A stretch of 64,000 nt of DNA, taken from assembly GCF_900016645.1 (NCBI RefSeq), contig NZ_CDGJ01000134.1; one strand, 5' to 3'. Position 1 is the first letter of the stretch. Each line of letters opens with the position of its first letter. The notes under the pieces are model-generated. The model saw only the letters and a list, made by a program, of their open reading frames with translations. It did no database searches and was not told the origin of the DNA. The DNA comes from Acididesulfobacillus acetoxydans (GTDB lineage Bacteria > Bacillota > Desulfitobacteriia > Desulfitobacteriales > Desulfitobacteriaceae). The position numbers and the translations under genes are program-made. Below are positions 60,632 to 64,000 of this stretch, one piece after another.

Positions 60632-61033
60632 CTAGTGATCTTGGCACTCTTCGATGTAATGCCGGATGGTTTCTGCGGAGACATTCCCGGCGGTCCCCAC
60701 GTAGTAACTGGGTGCCCAAAGCGTTCCCCTACTCGTCTTTTGTGCCAAATTAGGAAACGCCATGAGCACTCTTCTGGCTGACCAACCCTTAAACACTTTC
60801 ACCAGGTCAGCCGGTGCATACTTGGGCGGTGCAGATACAAACAGGTGAACATGATCAGGCATCACTTCCAGCGCAATGATCTCCCACCCCTTTTCCTGCG
60901 CTGCGGTTCTAAGTGACTCTTCAACCGCCAGAGCTACGTTACCCGTAAGAATCTTGCGTCTGTATTTGGGTATCCATACCATGTGATAGTTTGTAAGGTA
61001 AGTTGCGTGTCGAGTATTCTTGAATTTATCCAT
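60632..61033 (-). CDS. tnpA: IS200/IS605 TnpA transposase (Y1, HUH)
   Basis: Encodes 133 residues, the normal TnpA length. The HUH motif is in VMPDHVHLFVSAPP, the catalytic Tyr region in WAPSYYVGTAGNVSAETIRHYIEEC, and the N-terminal TNYHMVWIPKYRRKIL is typical of the family. ATG 61033 has a TATAAT 6-11 bp upstream. Translation of such elements is often weak. It seems complete and could act on elements with matching ends, including the dead copy near 5 kb. Its tnpB partner is broken. Confidence 0.92.
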   Translation of the reverse strand: MDKFKNTRHATYLTNYHMVWIPKYRRKILTGNVALAVEESLRTAAQEKGWEIIALEVMPDHVHLFVSAPPKYAPADLVKVFKGWSARRVLMAFPNLAQKTSRGTLWAPSYYVGTAGNVSAETIRHYIEECQDH

Positions 61034-61053
61034 AACTTTATTATACCATAAAC

Positions 61054-61132
61054 ATTGACCATGTGTATGGATTTTTGAGGGAGGTGCTCTCATCCCCGGA
61101 AGCGAATTCCGAGGTTTTCCCGCGCACGTTCT
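61054..61132 (-). repeat. IS200/IS605-type end sequence, copy 2
   Basis: Closely matches 5044-5123 and contains the same GGAA/TTCC hairpin core. It lies upstream of tnpA and is presumably the left end of this element. Confidence 0.7.
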
Positions 61133-61192
61133 CCAACAAGTCGGGCCCAGCCCAAAGTCGGCGCAAAGAGAAAGGAAATTAGGTCCCACCCA

Positions 61193-61227
61193 TTGCATAA
61201 TTATGCGAGTAAATGTATACTTATGAA
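61193..61227 (+). promoter_or_regulatory. Arginine-repressed promoter of argC
   Basis: TTGCAT (61193-61198), exactly 17 bp, TATACT (61216-61221). It is covered by two ArgR/AhrC-like boxes (TTGCATAATTATGCGA and AATGTATACTTATGAA) 3 bp apart. Confidence 0.7.
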
Positions 61228-61271
61228 GTAGCGCGAAGTTTGGACTTCGTTTGAATCCCGGGGGTGAAGAG

Positions 61272-62300
61272 ATGCGTGTGGGTATTTTGGGGGCCACAGG
61301 TTACACCGGTCAGGAACTAGTCCGTTTGCTATCAAACCATGCGGCGGCGGAAATTATCTATTTGGGTTCATCCAGTATGGCGGGAAAATCTTATGCGGGC
61401 ATATTTCCGCAGTTCAGCTCAGAGGCTGCCGTTGAACTGCAGGATGAGACGGTACCTGACGGGGTGGATGTGCTTTTCTGTGCTTTGCCGCATGGAATAA
61501 CGGCTGCCAGGGCAGGGAATTATCTGGCGCGCGGTATTAAGGTAATCGATTTGGGAGCGGATTTTCGCCTGCATCGGCCTGAGGTTTATGAAAAATGGTA
61601 TAAGGTAAAGCATCCGGCACCCGAGCTCCTGCCGGAGGCGGTCTATGGCCTGCCGGAATTGCACCGGAATGGGATCAACGGGAAGTCCCTGGTAGCCAAT
61701 CCCGGCTGCTATCCGACGGCGACTCTCTTGGCTCTGGTTCCCTTGCTGAGAGCCGGTTTGCTGCAGGAGGATTCACTCATCGTGGACGCCAAGTCCGGGG
61801 TTTCCGGGGCCGGCAGGGGCGCCTCCCTGGGAACGCACTTCTCGGAAGTGAATGAGAACTTCAAGCCTTATGGCGTGGCTGAACACCGGCACACGCCGGA
61901 GATTGAACAGGAACTTTCAGAGGCCGCCGGGCGGGAATTGGTCGTGAGTTTTACGCCCCACCTGGTGCCGATGATTCGGGGTATTTTGGTGACGATTTAT
62001 GCGGGGATAAAAGAGGGAGTGGATGAAGACGACCTTAGGGCGGCTTGGCAGGAAAGCTACCGGGACGAAGTTTTTGTCCACGTTCTGCCGGAGGGCGTTT
62101 GGCCCCAGACGAAATTTGCTTCCGGTGGGAATCACGCTTTTCTCCAACTCATGGTAGACAGGCGAACCGGGAGGGCCGTTATCGCCGCTGCTATCGACAA
62201 CCTGGTGAAAGGGGCCTCCGGACAGGCAATTCAGAATATGAATATACTCTTTGGCCTGCCTGAGGATCTGGGGCTAAAAGGTCGGGGCATGTGGCCCTGA
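61272..62300 (+). CDS. argC: N-acetyl-gamma-glutamyl-phosphate reductase
   Basis: Encodes 342 residues from ATG 61272 after GGGGTGA; TTG 61251 is upstream but lacks a site. The NADP loop GILGATGYTGQELVRLL, the PH domain LPHGI, the active-site GCYPTAT with catalytic Cys, and the HRHTPEIEQ segment are diagnostic. It reduces N-acetylglutamyl phosphate to the semialdehyde in arginine synthesis. argJ follows. Confidence 0.96.
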   Translation: MRVGILGATGYTGQELVRLLSNHAAAEIIYLGSSSMAGKSYAGIFPQFSSEAAVELQDETVPDGVDVLFCALPHGITAARAGNYLARGIKVIDLGADFRLHRPEVYEKWYKVKHPAPELLPEAVYGLPELHRNGINGKSLVANPGCYPTATLLALVPLLRAGLLQEDSLIVDAKSGVSGAGRGASLGTHFSEVNENFKPYGVAEHRHTPEIEQELSEAAGRELVVSFTPHLVPMIRGILVTIYAGIKEGVDEDDLRAAWQESYRDEVFVHVLPEGVWPQTKFASGGNHAFLQLMVDRRTGRAVIAAAIDNLVKGASGQAIQNMNILFGLPEDLGLKGRGMWP

Positions 62301-62467
62301 AAAGGTCCGGACGTGTGGCCCTGAAAGGTTCAGGGATTTGGCCCTAAATTTAACGGCGGGAAAAAAAGAAAGAACTTCGGCCTTGAGGCCATGGAGGGGG
62401 CAGTACGAAAGATTTTGCTCTTTGCTCTGCGGGCCAAGAGACGCGACATATGAACGGGGTGGAAGAC

Positions 62468-63907
62468 ATGAGCGGTATAGACGGTAGAAGTGGTATGCGC
62501 AGTGCAAGCCGGGTAAACGGCGTGATCAGTATGGGGGGCATGGGCGCTGAGCTGGGCCAAGATGTACCGCAAGGACGTGCTTGGGTGCCTGTCCCCGGCG
62601 GCATCGCGGCGCCGTGCGGTTTTTGGGCCGACGGGGTGAAAGCGGAGGTTAAATATCCGGACAAATATGATGTGGCGCTGTTGTACTCGTCTCGGCCGGC
62701 TCAAACGGCGGGGGTGTTTACACGCAATCTGGTCAAGGCCCATCCTCTGGTTCTGAACCAGAGACACTTGGCCAATGGCGTGGCGCAGGCGGTCGTCATG
62801 AACAGCGGTAATGCCAACGCTTGTGTAGGCGAAGCCGGGGACTGGGCGGCCTTGGCCATGGCTCGCTTGACGGCGGAAGCGCTGGAGATAGGGGTTGATG
62901 ATGTTCTCGTCGCCTCCACCGGAGTTATCGGAGTGGAGATGCCCATGGATCGGGTGGCGGCCGGCATCGAGAAGGCAGCGGCGGAAGTGCGTGTTTTGAG
63001 GGAGAGCGGGCCAGCTTTGGCTCCCGAGGAGAGAAGCGGCGAAGCATCGGACTCCGAGGGGAGAAACGAGGAAGCGTCGAATCCCGCAAGGAGAAACCGG
63101 GAAGCATCGGATTCCGAGAAAAAAGTCGAGGGCGCCCACCGGGCTGCCCTGGCCATCATGACGACGGATACGGTAGCCAAAGAGCTGGCCTGGGAATTTC
63201 CCTGCCGGGGGGGTACCATTCGTCTCGGCGGTATGGCCAAAGGTTCGGGGATGATCCATCCCAACATGGGGACGATGTTGGGGTTCTTGACCACGGACGC
63301 TGAAATTCCGGCGGCTGAGCTGCAAAGGCTGCTGCGGGAAGCAGTCGATGAAAGTTTCAACATGGTAACAGTGGACGGGGATACAAGTACAAACGATATG
63401 GTCCTGTTTCTGGCCAACGGGGCTTCGGGTCTGGCTCCCGTGGCTGAGGACTGGGACGGCTTCGCCCGTATGGTGAAGGCTATGTGCCGGGAACTGGCTC
63501 AGGCGATTGCCCGGGACGGGGAAGGAGCCAGCAAATTTCTGGAAGTTCGGGTTCTGGGGGCCAAGACGCGAGAGGATGCCCGCAAGATCGCCAAAAGCGT
63601 CTGTGCTTCCAGCCTGGTTAAGACGGCCATGTTCGGTGAAGATGCCAACTGGGGGCGCATCCTCTGTGCGGCCGGGTATGCCGGGGCTTCTTTTAATCCG
63701 GCTAAGGCGGATATTCTGATTGGAAACTTGCCCATGGCTTTGGCGGGACAGGGACTCGCTTTTTCGGAAGAGGAAGCGAAAGAAATCCTGCGGGCAAAGG
63801 ATATCCGGATCACCGTGAACCTGCATGGGGGTGTAGAAGAAGCGACGGCTTGGGGGTGTGATTTAACCCACGATTATGTGACGATTAACGGAGACTATCG
63901 GACGTAA
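62468..63907 (+). CDS. argJ: Bifunctional ornithine acetyltransferase/N-acetylglutamate synthase with a repeat insertion
   Basis: Encodes 479 residues from ATG 62468 after GGGGTGG; ATG 62450 also in frame. ArgJ cycles the acetyl group between acetylornithine and glutamate. Conserved parts include FTRNLVKAHP, VMNSGNANAC, STGVIGV, MAKGSGMIHPNM and MTTDT, and the self-cleavage Thr269 in MGTML (Gly replaces the usual Ala before it). Typical ArgJ is ~405 residues; the excess comes from a long N-terminus and ~35 extra residues near 190-225, encoded by three 30-bp tandem repeats (63041-63130). These precede the cleavage site, so they should lie in a surface loop of the alpha chain. Confidence 0.93.
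   Translation: MSGIDGRSGMRSASRVNGVISMGGMGAELGQDVPQGRAWVPVPGGIAAPCGFWADGVKAEVKYPDKYDVALLYSSRPAQTAGVFTRNLVKAHPLVLNQRHLANGVAQAVVMNSGNANACVGEAGDWAALAMARLTAEALEIGVDDVLVASTGVIGVEMPMDRVAAGIEKAAAEVRVLRESGPALAPEERSGEASDSEGRNEEASNPARRNREASDSEKKVEGAHRAALAIMTTDTVAKELAWEFPCRGGTIRLGGMAKGSGMIHPNMGTMLGFLTTDAEIPAAELQRLLREAVDESFNMVTVDGDTSTNDMVLFLANGASGLAPVAEDWDGFARMVKAMCRELAQAIARDGEGASKFLEVRVLGAKTREDARKIAKSVCASSLVKTAMFGEDANWGRILCAAGYAGASFNPAKADILIGNLPMALAGQGLAFSEEEAKEILRAKDIRITVNLHGGVEEATAWGCDLTHDYVTINGDYRT
63041..63130 (+). repeat. Three 30-bp in-frame tandem repeats in argJ
   Basis: Units start at 63041, 63071 and 63101, each coding a ten-residue EAS(D/N).... unit. They make a hydrophilic insertion not found in normal ArgJ. 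Confidence 0.85.
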
Positions 63908-64000
63908 ATCGGAAGTCGGAAGCCGTAAGTCGGAAGCCGTAAATCGGAAGTCAGAAGTCGGAAATCGGAAGTCAGAAGTCAGAAATCGGAAGTCAGAAGT
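63906..64000 (+). repeat. Heptanucleotide tandem repeat array, continuing past the window
   Basis: Thirteen full 7-bp units of the type AA(G/A)(T/C)C(G/A)(G/T) run from the argJ stop codon to the window end. The variants are shuffled (AAGTCGG, AAGCCGT, AAATCGG, AAGTCAG). Confidence 0.9.

Noticed and set aside
62330..63826. Minus-strand open frame of 498 codons opposite argJ
   Set aside because: Low-complexity, repeat-derived translation on the opposite strand of a clear argJ.
1..64000. CRISPR arrays, rRNA and tRNA genes
   Set aside because: No regularly spaced 25-40 bp repeats with unique spacers and no recognisable rRNA or tRNA sequence was found by eye; the tandem arrays present have no spacers.

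Overview
The window looks like a chromosomal segment of an anaerobic, spore-former-type Gram-positive bacterium (Clostridia, probably Peptococcaceae/Desulfitobacteriaceae-like). This is inferred from gene content, not from rRNA: HutP-controlled histidine degradation, YkuK- and YhaM-type proteins, a DUF3231 protein, a ComP/ComA-like two-component pair, an HdrCBA-MvhDGA electron-bifurcating complex under a sigma-54 promoter, rubrerythrin, superoxide reductase, and a peroxiredoxin whose active-site codon is UGA (selenocysteine). Strong GGAGG ribosome sites and GTG/TTG starts are common. No rRNA, tRNA or CRISPR array was seen.

Layout. 0-4.7 kb: histidine utilisation, ftcD (5' cut by the window)-hutI-hutP-hutH, with a HutP-type antitermination leader before hutH. 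4.8-9.1 kb: dead IS200-type transposase, MarR regulator with its operator, ABC exporter, a small orphan transcription unit, YkuK-like protein. 9.1-14.4 kb: NADP isocitrate dehydrogenase, EamA transporter, Fe-S/flavodoxin protein, DUF169 protein and a deleted DUF421 gene. 14.6-19.2 kb: sugar kinase, glycosyltransferase, nucleotidyltransferase and phosphosugar mutase, which read as one sugar activation and transfer route. 19.3-25.1 kb: seleno-peroxiredoxin (minus strand), two WYL regulators, YhaM-like nuclease, SRAP protein, thioesterase and a fragment of a Wadjet JetD-like gene. 25.4-35.8 kb: orphan Dam methylase, BlaI/BlaR1-like pair, two uncharacterised small proteins, a secreted protein, then an ABC transporter with its two-component system. 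35.9-46.3 kb: V4R sigma-54 activator, then hdrC-hdrB-hdrA (with a GltD-like insert)-mvhD-mvhG-mvhA and a hydrogenase maturation protease. 46.4-51.7 kb: DUF3231 protein, Fe-S/flavin enoate reductase, acyl-CoA ligase. 51.7-58.7 kb: integrase remnant, ComP/ComA-like pair, CPBP protease with a broken partial duplicate beside it, NfeD/slipin pair. 58.9-64 kb: rubrerythrin, superoxide reductase, an IS605-type element with intact tnpA and ruined tnpB, then argC-argJ behind overlapping arginine boxes.

How the parts work together. Histidine is degraded to formiminoglutamate and glutamate when HutP and histidine allow read-through into hutH. The Hdr-Mvh block would oxidise H2 and bifurcate electrons, with an extra GltD-like flavin/NAD(P) module built into HdrA. 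Peroxiredoxin, rubrerythrin and superoxide reductase form an oxygen-defence set.

The window is littered with small repeats: solo IS605-like hairpins in at least two families, tandem repeats of 7, 10, 16-17, 20 and 30 bp, and a structured leader shared by two unrelated genes. The observations most worth following are the selenocysteine peroxiredoxin, the shared leader element, the hutH leader with its five 20-bp repeats, and the HdrA-GltD fusion under sigma-54 control.
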